The position numbers were made by a program, and so were the translations under genes. A stretch of 64,000 bases of DNA from Hamadaea sp013361475. Its GTDB lineage: Bacteria > Actinomycetota > Actinomycetes > Mycobacteriales > Micromonosporaceae. The stretch lies in contig NZ_JBFAHM010000001.1 of assembly GCF_040654195.1 (NCBI RefSeq), forward strand, positions 1 through 64,000, in the 5' to 3' direction. The notes under the pieces were generated by a model, which had not been told where the DNA came from, did no database searches, and was given only the letters and a program-made list of their open reading frames with translations. This document shows, one piece after another, positions 10,194-18,799 of this stretch. Position 1 is the stretch's first letter, and each line of letters opens with the position of its first letter.

Positions 10194-11017
10194 CGGTCGC
10201 TCCCCAGGTGGATGTGCGTGTTGTCGATCAGGCGAGTGGTCCCTACGCGGGCCGCCACAAGCAGCCGCGCCTCGCCGGTCCGCGGAGCCGGGCCGAGATC
10301 GGGGGCTCGCAGTTCCAGGTAGTCGGCGTCCACCGCCGTCAGCTCTGCTCCCGCGGCGGCGAGCACGTCCGCACCGGAGAGCGCGGCCTGAGCCCCGGCC
10401 CGCAGCGCCCGGGACAGCGCCAGGGCCAGCGTCCGTTCGTCGGCGGAGAGGTAACGGTTCCGGCTGGACAGCGCCAGGCCGTCCGGCTCGCGTACGGTCG
10501 GCACCCCGATGATCTCGACGTCGAGGTCCAGCGTCCGGGCCATCGCCTTAATCAAGGTGAGCTGCTGGTAGTCCTTCTCCCCGAAGAACGCGGCGTCCGC
10601 CGCCGTCAGGTGCAGGAGCTTGCAGACGACCGTCAGGACACCGGCGAAGTGGCCGGGGCGTACCGCGCCTTCGAGCTCGGTGCCGAGCGGGCCGGGATCG
10701 ATCAGGATCGCGGGATCGCCGTCGGGGTACATGACGTCGGGCGTCGGGGCGAAGACCAGGTCGACGCCCTCGGCTCGGCAGATCTCCAGGTCGGCGTCCA
10801 GCGTCCGGGGATAGCGCTGGAAATCCTCGTTCGGGCCGAACTGGAGCGGGTTGACGAAGATCGTCGCGATGACGAAATCCGCCTGCTTACGGGCCTCCCG
10901 CAGTAGGGCGGCGTGCCCGTCGTGGAGGGCGCCCATGGTCATCACGACCGCGACCCGGCCGCCAGCTCGCCCGCGCGCGGCCTTCAGCTCCGCCCGCGTG
11001 GTCACCACATCGGTCAT
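10190..11017 (-). CDS. panC: Pantothenate synthetase PanC
   Basis: ATP-dependent ligation of pantoate and beta-alanine. The 275-residue product has VVMTMGALHDGHAALLR (the HxGH adenylation signature), TIFVNPLQFGPNEDFQRYPR, the ATP-binding FFGEKDYQQL and REPDGLALSSRNRYLS. Length and motif order match the family. The stop overlaps the panD start, so the pair is coupled. panB is not in the window. Confidence 0.97.
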   Translation of the reverse strand: MTDVVTTRAELKAARGRAGGRVAVVMTMGALHDGHAALLREARKQADFVIATIFVNPLQFGPNEDFQRYPRTLDADLEICRAEGVDLVFAPTPDVMYPDGDPAILIDPGPLGTELEGAVRPGHFAGVLTVVCKLLHLTAADAAFFGEKDYQQLTLIKAMARTLDLDVEIIGVPTVREPDGLALSSRNRYLSADERTLALALSRALRAGAQAALSGADVLAAAGAELTAVDADYLELRAPDLGPAPRTGEARLLVAARVGTTRLIDNTHIHLGSDR

Positions 11018-11087
11018 GCGATCACCGACCTACGGCCGGCGCTCGCATGACGACAACCGTGCTGGCCGATGACCGGCCGAAGGCCGC

Positions 11088-11990
11088 TCATGAATGCACC
11101 GTCTCAGGCTTCCCGGCCAGTACGCCGAGCAGCGGTTCGGCATCGGTCGGGCGCAGCCGCCCGACGGCGATCGCCCGGTCGGCGGTACGCCGAGCCAGCG
11201 CGAGGTACGCGGGAACCGAGTCGGGTGCGACGGTGCCCATCGCGGCGACGTGCTTGGCGACCGTCCCCGCGTCGCCCCGCGAAACCGGGCCGGTCAGGGC
11301 GGCATCCCCGCTGGCCAGGGCGTTCTCCAGGGCAGCGCGCAGCAACGGGCCGAGCACCTTCTCCGGGTGGGTCACGCCCGCGTCCCGCAGCCGGTCGGCC
11401 GCCTCGTTGACGAGCGTCACGAGGTGGTTGGCCCCGTGCGCGAGGGCGGCGTGGTAGAGCGGACGATCCTGCTCGTCGATCCATTCGAGCTGACCCTGCA
11501 GGTCGTCGACGAGGTCATGGGCGATGACGGCCAGCTCCGGCGGAGCGGTCACGCCGAAGGAGACGCCGTCTTCGAGCCTTGCCAGGTCGGCGGCCGTACC
11601 GGTGAAGGTCATCGCGGGGTGCAGGGCGAGTGGCCGGGCGCCGACGGCTCGCGCCGGCTCCAGTACGCCCAGCCCGTGCGCGCCGGAGGTGTGGACCACG
11701 ACCTGCCCGGGGTGCAGCGCGCCGATTCCGGCGAGCCCAGCCACCACCGCGGCCAGCGCGTCGTCCGGTACGGCGATGATGAGCAGGTCATGAGCCTCGC
11801 GCGCGACCTGATCGGCCGGGAGGTTGCGAGCCTGCGGGAGGAGGGTGGCGATCCGGTGCTTGGCGGCGGCGGATACGCCCGAGGCGGCCACCACGTGGTG
11901 ACCTGCGGCGGCCAGCGCCGCGCCCAGGATGGCGCCGACCCGCCCGGCGCCGATGACGCCGACGGTCAAACTGCGCGACTGTGCGCTCAT
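11088..11990 (-). CDS. Rossmann-fold / DUF2520 protein
   Basis: About 300 residues. The N-terminal NAD(P)-binding motif VGVIGAGRVGAILGAALAAAGH is followed by an NADP-reductase-like domain (LLIIAVPDDAL, HTSGAHGLGVLEPARAVGARPLALHPAMTF), then the helical DUF2520 domain with AHGANHLVTLVNEAADRL. The same gene normally precedes panC in actinobacteria and has been proposed as a ketopantoate or related reductase; that is neighbourhood inference, not a demonstrated activity. The ATG at 11990 keeps the nucleotide-binding strand close to the N-terminus; an upstream start at 12038 is possible. No strong ribosome site is visible. Confidence 0.8.
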   Translation of the reverse strand: MSAQSRSLTVGVIGAGRVGAILGAALAAAGHHVVAASGVSAAAKHRIATLLPQARNLPADQVAREAHDLLIIAVPDDALAAVVAGLAGIGALHPGQVVVHTSGAHGLGVLEPARAVGARPLALHPAMTFTGTAADLARLEDGVSFGVTAPPELAVIAHDLVDDLQGQLEWIDEQDRPLYHAALAHGANHLVTLVNEAADRLRDAGVTHPEKVLGPLLRAALENALASGDAALTGPVSRGDAGTVAKHVAAMGTVAPDSVPAYLALARRTADRAIAVGRLRPTDAEPLLGVLAGKPETVHS

Positions 11991-12162
11991 AGACGATCCA
12001 GTCCTCGAAGGTGGGGTACCGGTCGTCACCAGTATCACCGCTCGTCCCGGATGCTGGACAAGAGCTTGTGAACACTTTCACGGCCGGGTGCTACACCGAT
12101 TGAAACGCCCGATATGCCGTACTCGTATCCCGGTTGAGATCGAGACCACCTGATCGCCGTTT

Positions 12163-12229
12163 CCCTGCGGATCAGGGTTACGCATGCTTCAGCGGCCCAG
12201 GAGGCACGCATAAGCCGTGATCCGCAGGG
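12163..12229. repeat. 67-bp palindrome downstream of paaE
   Basis: Arms CCCTGCGGATCA... and ...TGATCCGCAGGG extend inward for about 25 bp per side with a few mismatches (ACGCATGC against GCACGCAT). It starts about 20 bp beyond the paaE stop. It could be a terminator or a single copy of a repeat like families A and C, with GATC in the arms. Confidence 0.6.
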
Positions 12230-12248
12230 ATGAAGCGGCTGCAGGCGG

Positions 12249-13271
12249 TCAGGCGTCGTAGTCGACGACGAGCTGCTCCGAGGTCGGATGCGACTGGCAG
12301 GTCAGCACGTATCCGGCCGCCGTTTCGGCGGGATCCAGCGCCCAGTTCGCCGCCATCTCGACGGTCCCGGAGACCACCCGGGCACGGCAGGTCGAGCAGA
12401 CTCCGCCGCGGCAGGCGTACGGGAGTTCGGAGCGGTGGCGGAGGGCCGCGTCGAGGACGCGTTCGCCGCTGCCCATGGTGAACGACGTGGCCCGCCCGTC
12501 CAGCCGGATCTCCACGTGCACGTCCCCCGCCGAGGACGAAGACGGCGGCGGGGCCGGCACCGGTCCGACGTGGAACAGCTCCACGTGCACTTGCGCCCCG
12601 GTCGCGGCCACCACCGACCGGGCGCTCTCGACCAGGCCCAGCGGCCCGCACAGGAACCACTCGTCGACCGGGCCGACGACCGGGAGCAGTTCGCTCACCA
12701 GCTCGGAGGTGAGCCGGCCGTGCAGCGGCGCGCCCGGTTCGCGGGACAACACGTGCAGGACTTGCAGCCGATCCGGGTAGCGGTCCTTGAGGTCGGCCAG
12801 CTCGTCGACGGCGAAGGCGCTGGCCGAGGTGCGGTTCGCGCAGATCACCGCGAAGGTGCTGTGTGGTTCGAGGGCGAGCGCGGTGCCCACCAGTGACAGC
12901 ACGGGGGTGATCCCGGAGCCGCCGACGATCGCTCCGTAACGCCGCTGCCGAGCCGCCTCGAACGGGCTGGTGAACCGGCCCAACGGCGACGACACCGCCA
13001 CCTCGCTGCCCGGGGCCAGGGACGCAGCGATCGCCGAGAACTCGCCGTCGGGCAGCAGGCGTACGCCGACCGACAGCGAGCCCCGCGAAACCAGCTGAGC
13101 CGGGGTCGAGCAGATCGAGTAGGACCGCCGCAGCTTCTCGTCCAGCGTCACGTGCTGCCCGGCCTGGAACGCGAAGGCCGCCCGCAGGTCCGCCGGGACG
13201 GCGAAGGTGATGACCACCCCGTCCGCGCTGGCCGGTTCGACGGCGCCGACGGTCAGCGTCTCGAATCTCAC
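12249..13271 (-). CDS. paaE: Phenylacetyl-CoA epoxidase reductase PaaE
   Basis: Passes electrons from NADPH through FAD and a 2Fe-2S centre to the PaaA di-iron site. The 340-residue protein has an FAD-binding barrel (LRRSYSICSTP), an NADPH module (YGAIVGGSGITPVLSLV, EWFLCGPLGLV) and a C-terminal plant-type ferredoxin domain with cysteines in PYACRGGVCSTCRARV and a distal VLTCQSHP. It is the last gene of paaABCDE, starting directly beside the paaD stop. A large palindrome follows the stop. Confidence 0.96.
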   Translation of the reverse strand: MRFETLTVGAVEPASADGVVITFAVPADLRAAFAFQAGQHVTLDEKLRRSYSICSTPAQLVSRGSLSVGVRLLPDGEFSAIAASLAPGSEVAVSSPLGRFTSPFEAARQRRYGAIVGGSGITPVLSLVGTALALEPHSTFAVICANRTSASAFAVDELADLKDRYPDRLQVLHVLSREPGAPLHGRLTSELVSELLPVVGPVDEWFLCGPLGLVESARSVVAATGAQVHVELFHVGPVPAPPPSSSSAGDVHVEIRLDGRATSFTMGSGERVLDAALRHRSELPYACRGGVCSTCRARVVSGTVEMAANWALDPAETAAGYVLTCQSHPTSEQLVVDYDA

Positions 13272-13733
13272 CTAAAACCGCCTCACATGGTCGAACGGCT
13301 CCAGACACGACGTGCATCGCCAGATCGACTGGCAGGCCGTCGGCCCGAATCGGCTGATCTCCTCGGTCCGCCCGGAACCACACCGCGGGCACACTGGCGA
13401 CAGGGTCAGCGCCACCGGCCCGGCGGTCGGCGGCGCGATGCCCGCGCGAGCGAGCGCGTCCCGGCCCGACGGCGTGATCATGTCGGTGCTCCAGGGCGGG
13501 CTCAGCACCGTCACGACCTCCACCTCCGGGTGGCCTGCGCTGGTCAGAGCGCTGCGGATGTCCTCCCGGATGGCGTCCATCGCCGGGCAACCGGCGTACG
13601 TCGGGGTGATCTCCACGCGTACCGTTTGATCGGGCAGGACCCGCGCGGACCGCAAGATGCCCAGCTCGGCGATGGTGACCACGCGCAGCTCGGGGTCGAG
13701 GACCGCGCCCGCGACGGCCTGGACGTCTACCAT
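13272..13733 (-). CDS. paaD: Phenylacetyl-CoA epoxidase subunit PaaD
   Basis: Small protein required for an active Paa epoxygenase, thought to help in metal-centre assembly. The 153-residue product joins a MIP18/DUF59-type domain (VLDPELRVVTIAELGIL, ITPTYAGCPAMDAI) to a C-terminal zinc-ribbon-like part with CPRCGSG and CTSCLEPFDH. The start at 13733 overlaps the paaC stop by 7 nt (ATGGTAG), which decides it against longer in-frame extensions running through paaC. Confidence 0.95.
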   Translation of the reverse strand: MVDVQAVAGAVLDPELRVVTIAELGILRSARVLPDQTVRVEITPTYAGCPAMDAIREDIRSALTSAGHPEVEVVTVLSPPWSTDMITPSGRDALARAGIAPPTAGPVALTLSPVCPRCGSGRTEEISRFGPTACQSIWRCTSCLEPFDHVRRF

Positions 13734-14413
13734 CGCGCGCCGGGATGTGCGCGATGCAGGACCTGCATCTCGGCCAGCAGGTAGCTCAGGTGCTCGGTGT
13801 GCTGCCCCGAGCGGCCGCCGATCTTGGGCTCGCGGTCCGCGGGCCGGTCGAGCCCGGCCTCCGCGAGCACCGGCTCGATCACGGCCAGCCAGGCCGCGCG
13901 ATCCTGGGTCAGATCGAAGGTGTACGCCCAAAGCCGCTGGACGGCGTCGGTCATCCGGCGATGGGACTCCGGGGTTCCGTCACCGAGCCGCCGCGTCCAC
14001 AGACTCGCGTGGTCGAAGTGGTAGGCGGACTCCTTGACCGTCTTCGCGGCGATCTCGCCCAGTGGCCCGCCTTCGGCCGCCAGCCCGGCATAGGTCTGGC
14101 TTTGCGCCGCCGACAGGAACAGCAGCTTGGCGATGGTCCAGCCGAAGTCGAGGTCGCCCCTGGCCGGCCCGTTGGGCAGCTCGACGAGCAGGCAGTTGCG
14201 GAACTCCCGATCGTCGCGCCGGTACGCCAGCTCGTCCTCGTCGCCGGCGAGCGACAGGAACAGCCGGGCCGCCCCGAGCTGGTCGAGGGCGATGTTGGCC
14301 AGCGCGACGTCTTCTTCCATGGTGGGCGCGCGCGAGGCCCACTCGGCGAGCCGCTGCGCCGCGAGCAACGCGTCGTCGCCCAGCGTGATCGGATCGTGCA
14401 CCACGGCGGTCAC
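13727..14413 (-). CDS. paaC: Phenylacetyl-CoA epoxidase structural subunit PaaC
   Basis: Ferritin-like partner of PaaA; it supports the complex but lacks a working metal site in the family. The 228-residue product has EEDVALANIALDQLGAARLFL, DFGWTIAKLLFL, KESAYHFDHASLWTRRLGDGT and LSYLLAEMQVLHRAHPGARW, all characteristic of PaaC. The GTG start overlaps the paaB stop by 4 nt, and the 3' end overlaps paaD by 7 nt. Confidence 0.96.
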   Translation of the reverse strand: MTAVVHDPITLGDDALLAAQRLAEWASRAPTMEEDVALANIALDQLGAARLFLSLAGDEDELAYRRDDREFRNCLLVELPNGPARGDLDFGWTIAKLLFLSAAQSQTYAGLAAEGGPLGEIAAKTVKESAYHFDHASLWTRRLGDGTPESHRRMTDAVQRLWAYTFDLTQDRAAWLAVIEPVLAEAGLDRPADREPKIGGRSGQHTEHLSYLLAEMQVLHRAHPGARW

Positions 14414-14682
14414 AGGTGCGGCGCTCCCTCGGGGACCTCGTAGAACGTGGGATAGCGGTAGATCTTGTCGGCGGCCGGGGCGAAGAACGGGTCCTTCTCC
14501 TCCGGGCTGCTCGCCGCGATGTCGGACGCCCGGACGACCCAGATGGACACGCCCTCCTGACGGCGGGTGTAGACGTCGCGCGCGTTGCGCAGCGCGGTCT
14601 CCGCGTCCTCGGCGTGCACGCTGCCGGCGTGGGTGTGCGACAACCCTCGCCGGGGGCGGATGAAGACCTCCCAGAGGGTCAT
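14410..14682 (-). CDS. paaB: Phenylacetyl-CoA epoxidase subunit PaaB
   Basis: 90-residue bridging subunit of the PaaABC complex. Recognised by WEVFIRPRRGLSHTHAGSVHAED near the start, ALRNARDVYTRRQEGVSIWVV in the middle and the C-terminal KIYRYPTFYEVPEG. The start at 14682 overlaps the paaA stop by 4 nt. Confidence 0.95.
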   Translation of the reverse strand: MTLWEVFIRPRRGLSHTHAGSVHAEDAETALRNARDVYTRRQEGVSIWVVRASDIAASSPEEKDPFFAPAADKIYRYPTFYEVPEGAPHL

Positions 14683-15683
14683 CGGTCCCCTTCTCTCTTC
14701 CGGGCGTATGCGGCGGCCGCCTCGCGGACCCAGGCGCCCTCGTCGTGGGCCCGGCGACGGTGGGCCATCCGTTCGGCGTTGCACGGGCCGTCTCCGGCGA
14801 CCACCCGCATGAGCTCGGCGTAGTCGGGCTCGGTGAAGTCGTGGTGCCCGCGTTCGTCGTTCCAGCGCAGCTCCGGGTCCGGGAGCGTCAACCCGAGCAC
14901 CTCCGCCTGCGGTACGCACATGTCGACGAACCGCTGCCGCAGCTCGTCGTTGGAGTGGCGCTTGATCTTCCAGCCCATCGACTTGGCACTGTGCGTCGAC
15001 TCGGTGTCCGGCGGGCCGAACATCGCCAGCGACGGATACCACCAGCGGTCCACCGAGTCCTGCGCCATCGCCTTCTGCTCAGGGGTGCCGTGGCTGAGAG
15101 TGTGCAGGATCTCATAGCCCTGCCGCTGGTGGAAGGATTCCTCCTTGCAGATGCGGATCATCGCGCGGGCGTAGGGCCCGTAGGAGCACCGGCACAGCGG
15201 CACCTGGTTGACGATCGCCGCGCCGTCCACGAGCCAGCCGATCGCGCCCACGTCGGCCCAGGTCAACGTCGGATAGTTGAAGATCGAGCTGTACTTCTGA
15301 CGGCCTTCGATGAGGGCGTCGACGAGTTCCTCGCGGGTGACGCCGAGGGTCTCCGCCGCCGCGTACAGGTAGAGCCCGTGCCCGGCCTCGTCCTGCACCT
15401 TCGCGAGCAGGATCGCCTTGCGTTTCAACGTCGGCGCCCGGCTGATCCAGTTGCCCTCGGGCTGCATCCCGATGATCTCGGAGTGCGCGTGCTGCGCGAT
15501 CTGCCGGACGAGTCCCTTGCGGTAGTCGTCGGGCATCCAGTCGCGGGGCTCGACCTTCTGGTCGGCCTCGATCACGGCATCGAACCATGCCCGCACGTCA
15601 TCGCCGCGAGCGAGCCGCCGATCGCCCGCCGCGAGCAGCTCGGCCTCGGCCTCCGCGACCTGGTCCAGCAGTCCCTCACCCAT
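14679..15683 (-). CDS. paaA: Phenylacetyl-CoA epoxidase catalytic subunit PaaA
   Basis: Di-iron monooxygenase that makes the ring-1,2-epoxide of phenylacetyl-CoA in aerobic phenylacetate breakdown. The 334-residue protein has HAHSEIIGMQPEGNWI, KVQDEAGHGLYLYAAAETLG and ICKEESFHQRQGYEIL; the ExxH-type pairs in these helices bind iron. The ATG at 15683 is taken as first codon because the upstream in-frame extension has no family resemblance. The five paa genes overlap end to end, so a single operon is clear. No paaK, paaG, paaZ or regulator lies within the window. Confidence 0.96.
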   Translation of the reverse strand: MGEGLLDQVAEAEAELLAAGDRRLARGDDVRAWFDAVIEADQKVEPRDWMPDDYRKGLVRQIAQHAHSEIIGMQPEGNWISRAPTLKRKAILLAKVQDEAGHGLYLYAAAETLGVTREELVDALIEGRQKYSSIFNYPTLTWADVGAIGWLVDGAAIVNQVPLCRCSYGPYARAMIRICKEESFHQRQGYEILHTLSHGTPEQKAMAQDSVDRWWYPSLAMFGPPDTESTHSAKSMGWKIKRHSNDELRQRFVDMCVPQAEVLGLTLPDPELRWNDERGHHDFTEPDYAELMRVVAGDGPCNAERMAHRRRAHDEGAWVREAAAAYARKREGDR

Positions 15684-15849
15684 CCGTCCAGTGTTACAGC
15701 TCTCGCCGGTTTCGGGCAAGCTCTGTCACACCTCCCCGGCCGTCGCCCAGCCTCGGCGTAGCCGCTTCCGACGCTGATGGCCTAGGGTGGGGTGCTCCAG
15801 AAGGACCCCCCGACCACCCCCGATACATCACCCCCGGAGTAACCCCCTC

Positions 15850-16764
15850 ATGCTCACGCGCCGAGCCCTGCTCGTCGTGGCCTGTCTGAGCGTCGTCGCA
15901 GGCCTCGGCCTGTTGCTGGGCACCACCCTGACCCCCTCGCGGGCGGCCGGACTGCCGTTCGCGCCCGCTTCGCCGTCGATCTCCAAGTCGCCGGAGCCGC
16001 CGCCACCGCCGACGTTGCGTGAGACCACCCCGGTTCAGGTGCAGCTGGCCTCCGGCGCCGCGTACGCCTGGTCGCTGCTGGACCGGACGACCGGTGAGAC
16101 GACCGGGTCGGCGAACTCGACGACCTACCACAACACCACCGAGTCGATGGTGAAGGCCTGGCTCGTCGCCGACTTCCTCCGGCGGCTGGGCGACCGGGAT
16201 CCGACCACGGCCGAGAAGCAGAAGATGTCGACGGCCATCCGCGACAGCAACGACGACTCCGCCCAGTGGCTGTACCTCAAGGACGGCGGCAACGCGTCGA
16301 TCAAGCGGCTGTTCAGCACGTGCGACCTCGTCGACCGGCCGGTGCTCCGGAGCGGCTGGTGGAGCATGACGCAGCTGACCGCCCGCGACGCGGCCCGGAT
16401 GGGCGCCTGCATCGCCGACGGCACGGCGGCCGGTGACAAGTGGACGTCGTATCTGCTGAACGAGATGGAGCACGTACGCGGGACCGCCGCCACCGCCGAC
16501 CAGCACGCGACCTGGGGTGGCGGCCGCTGGGGCATCATCGACGGCCTGCCCGCGCAGCTTCAATCCGACACCGCGATCAAGAACGGCTGGACGTTGATCA
16601 ACGCGGACGGCAAGTGGCACGTCAACTGCCTCGCCGTCCACAGTGATTGGACGCTCGCCGTGCAGGTGAAGTACCCCGGCAAGCTGGGTCTGGCGTACGG
16701 GGCGAACGTCTGCGAGTCCGTGACCCGGCAACTCGTCTACCAACCGGCCTCCGCGGAGGGTTGA
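15850..16764 (+). CDS. Secreted serine hydrolase, beta-lactamase-like (tandem copy 1)
   Basis: 304-residue protein with an N-terminal hydrophobic anchor or signal segment (LLVVACLSVVAGLGLLLG), a Pro/Ser-rich spacer with PEPPPPPT, and a class-A beta-lactamase/PBP-type domain. The three catalytic motifs are in order: SMVK (Ser99, Lys102), SND (133-135) and KNG (244-246). Cysteines CDL and ACIAD recur in the paralogs. Whether it acts on beta-lactams or peptidoglycan, or binds without turnover, cannot be read. GGAG precedes the ATG at 15850. The stop overlaps the next paralog's ATG by one base, so they form an operon. Confidence 0.8.
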   Translation: MLTRRALLVVACLSVVAGLGLLLGTTLTPSRAAGLPFAPASPSISKSPEPPPPPTLRETTPVQVQLASGAAYAWSLLDRTTGETTGSANSTTYHNTTESMVKAWLVADFLRRLGDRDPTTAEKQKMSTAIRDSNDDSAQWLYLKDGGNASIKRLFSTCDLVDRPVLRSGWWSMTQLTARDAARMGACIADGTAAGDKWTSYLLNEMEHVRGTAATADQHATWGGGRWGIIDGLPAQLQSDTAIKNGWTLINADGKWHVNCLAVHSDWTLAVQVKYPGKLGLAYGANVCESVTRQLVYQPASAEG

Positions 16765-17657
16765 TGTCCAAGGCATCCGGCTGGCTCCTGGCCTTCGCAG
16801 TCGCCGCCATCCTGCTCGGCGGCGCCGCCGTGTACGCCGCCTTCCCTCATTCGACGGCACGTCCGGCGGCGGCCCAATCGACCGGCAGCCCGTCGGCGGA
16901 GGCCACCGGCGAACCGTCGGCGGCGCCGTCCCCGACCGGCCAGACCGTGCCGGCGAACATGTCGGACCTATTGGTGGGGCCGCATCCGGTGAAGGTCAAG
17001 ATGACCGGGAAGTACTCCTGGGCGCTGATGGACCTGCGGACGGGCAAGATCTACGGCTCGGACAACATGCACGACACCCAGAAGACGGCGTCGATGATCA
17101 AGGCCTGGATCGCCGCGGACTACCTGCGCCGCCAGGCGGAGAACGGCAAGACGCCGAGCTCCACTTACCTCGACCTCGCCGCCAAAGCCGTGCAGCGCAG
17201 TGACAACAACGCCGCCAGCACGCTGTTCAGCGCGGTCGGCAACTCGGCCTCGACCAAACGCATGATCTCCATGTGCAACCTTGAGGATTCGAAGGCCGAC
17301 GACAACTGGAGCAACACTCTGCTGTCGGCGTACGACACCGCGAAGCTGGGCGCGTGCATCGCGTCCGGCAAGGCCGCCGGGGAGAAGTGGACGCCCTGGT
17401 TGCTGACGAAGATGCGGACAACCATCCTCGGCACCTGGGGCATCAAGAAGGCGTTCCCGGACGACATCGCGAAGACCATTGCCATCAAGAACGGCTGGGT
17501 CGATCGGCAAGCCACGCAGACCTATACCGTGAACTGTCTCGCCATCGGCGACAAATGGTCGATGGGCGTGATGACCTCTTACCCGTTGAGCTTCTCCACC
17601 GGGGAGGCCTACGGTGCAGGCATCTGCAAGCAGGTCGCGGCGGCCCTGAAGAACTGA
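16764..17657 (+). CDS. Secreted serine hydrolase, beta-lactamase-like (tandem copy 2)
   Basis: 297 residues. It has an N-terminal membrane segment (WLLAFAVAAILLGGAAVYAAF), an Ala/Ser/Pro-rich spacer of about 50 residues, then the same domain as its neighbours with SMIK, SDN (in QRSDNNAAS) and KNG (IAIKNGWVD). It is the most diverged of the three in the spacer and lacks the PEPPPPPT element. A GGAGG site precedes the ATG, which overlaps the previous stop as TGATG. Confidence 0.8.
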   Translation: MSKASGWLLAFAVAAILLGGAAVYAAFPHSTARPAAAQSTGSPSAEATGEPSAAPSPTGQTVPANMSDLLVGPHPVKVKMTGKYSWALMDLRTGKIYGSDNMHDTQKTASMIKAWIAADYLRRQAENGKTPSSTYLDLAAKAVQRSDNNAASTLFSAVGNSASTKRMISMCNLEDSKADDNWSNTLLSAYDTAKLGACIASGKAAGEKWTPWLLTKMRTTILGTWGIKKAFPDDIAKTIAIKNGWVDRQATQTYTVNCLAIGDKWSMGVMTSYPLSFSTGEAYGAGICKQVAAALKN

Positions 17658-17697
17658 CCCCTTACCCCTCTCACCCCGTCACCCCTCGGAGTCTTTC

Positions 17698-18654
17698 TTG
17701 GCGCGCAGGAACTTTCCCCTGGTCCTCGCCACGTGCGCGGTGATCGTCGGCGTCGGCCTCGTCGGCACGGCGGTGTACGCCAAGCTCGACCCGACCGCCA
17801 AGCACGCCGGCGGTTCGGGCGGCGGGGTGTCGGTGTCGCCGTCGCCGACCAAGTCGCCGGAGCCGCCTCCGCCGCCGACCCTCAACGGGGACCAGCCGGT
17901 CACTGTGACGACGCCGCCCGGCGGGTTCTTCGCCTGGGCGTTCTACGACCGGCGGACCGGCAAGATGACGGGGTCGGCCAACAGCGCGACCAAGACGAAC
18001 TCGACCGAGTCGATGATCAAGACGTGGCTGGTCTCCGACTATCTACGCCGCCTGGGCGCGAAGGAACCGACCACGTCCGCCCTCAACTACGTCAAGACGG
18101 CGATCATCAACAGCAACGACAATTCGGCGACCTGGCTGTACAAACAGGACGGCGGCTCGGCGACGATCGGCCGGATGATCAAGACCTGTGGGCTCAAGAA
18201 CACCAAGGCGAACAGCATGGGCTGGGCGTACACGACGATGACGGCGCAGGACGCCGTCCGGCTCGGGTTGTGCGTCGGCGACGGGCGGGCCGCCGGCGAG
18301 AAGTGGACCGACCACGTCCTGTCGCTGATGAAGCAGGTGCAGGGCACCACCGCCGCCAAGGACCAGCAGAAGACCACCGGCGGCGGCCACTGGGGCATCA
18401 TCGACGGGCTGCCGAAGAACCTCGTCCCCGAGACGAGCATCAAGAACGGCTGGACGATGCTCTACAAGGACGTGCTCTGGCACGTCAACTGTCTCGCCGT
18501 CCACGACGACTGGGTGCTGGCCGTCCAGGTCCGGATCAAGCCGGTGAAGTCCTCGCTGGGCCAGAAGGACTCGGCCGGGCTGGCCGCGGCGGCGAAGGTC
18601 TGCGCGACGGTGGCCAAGCAGCTCACCTACCAGCCGCCGGCACCAGCAGCCTGA
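17698..18654 (+). CDS. Secreted serine hydrolase, beta-lactamase-like (tandem copy 3)
   Basis: 318 residues, closest to copy 1. An N-terminal hydrophobic segment (LVLATCAVIVGVGLVGTAVYA) precedes a Gly/Ser/Pro spacer again carrying PEPPPPPT, then SMIK, SNDN and KNG motifs and the shared WHVNCLAVHDDW stretch. The TTG at 17698 is preceded by GGAG at good spacing. A 65-bp family A palindrome lies 45 bp after the stop, in the convergent gap to mqnA, and may terminate transcription. Confidence 0.8.
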   Translation: MARRNFPLVLATCAVIVGVGLVGTAVYAKLDPTAKHAGGSGGGVSVSPSPTKSPEPPPPPTLNGDQPVTVTTPPGGFFAWAFYDRRTGKMTGSANSATKTNSTESMIKTWLVSDYLRRLGAKEPTTSALNYVKTAIINSNDNSATWLYKQDGGSATIGRMIKTCGLKNTKANSMGWAYTTMTAQDAVRLGLCVGDGRAAGEKWTDHVLSLMKQVQGTTAAKDQQKTTGGGHWGIIDGLPKNLVPETSIKNGWTMLYKDVLWHVNCLAVHDDWVLAVQVRIKPVKSSLGQKDSAGLAAAAKVCATVAKQLTYQPPAPAA

Positions 18655-18699
18655 CCCACCCACCGTCCTCCCGGCCCACCTCCGCGCCGGTCTTCTCCC

Positions 18700-18764
18700 G
18701 CGCTGGATCAGGGTTCTCGGTCGAATCTTGGTCCAAGATTCGACCCGGATCCCTGATCCAGCGC
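18700..18764. repeat. Family A 65-bp palindrome, copy 1
   Basis: Outer arms GCGCTGGATCAGGG and CCCTGATCCAGCGC pair perfectly over 14 bp. The inner core is GTCGAATCTTG-gtc-CAAGATTCGAC, and a 7-nt segment between the stems is only partly paired. It lies between the convergent hydrolase and mqnA genes. Confidence 0.92.
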
Positions 18765-18799
18765 GAAACGGAAGCGCAGCAGAAGCTGCGAGCGCGCGG

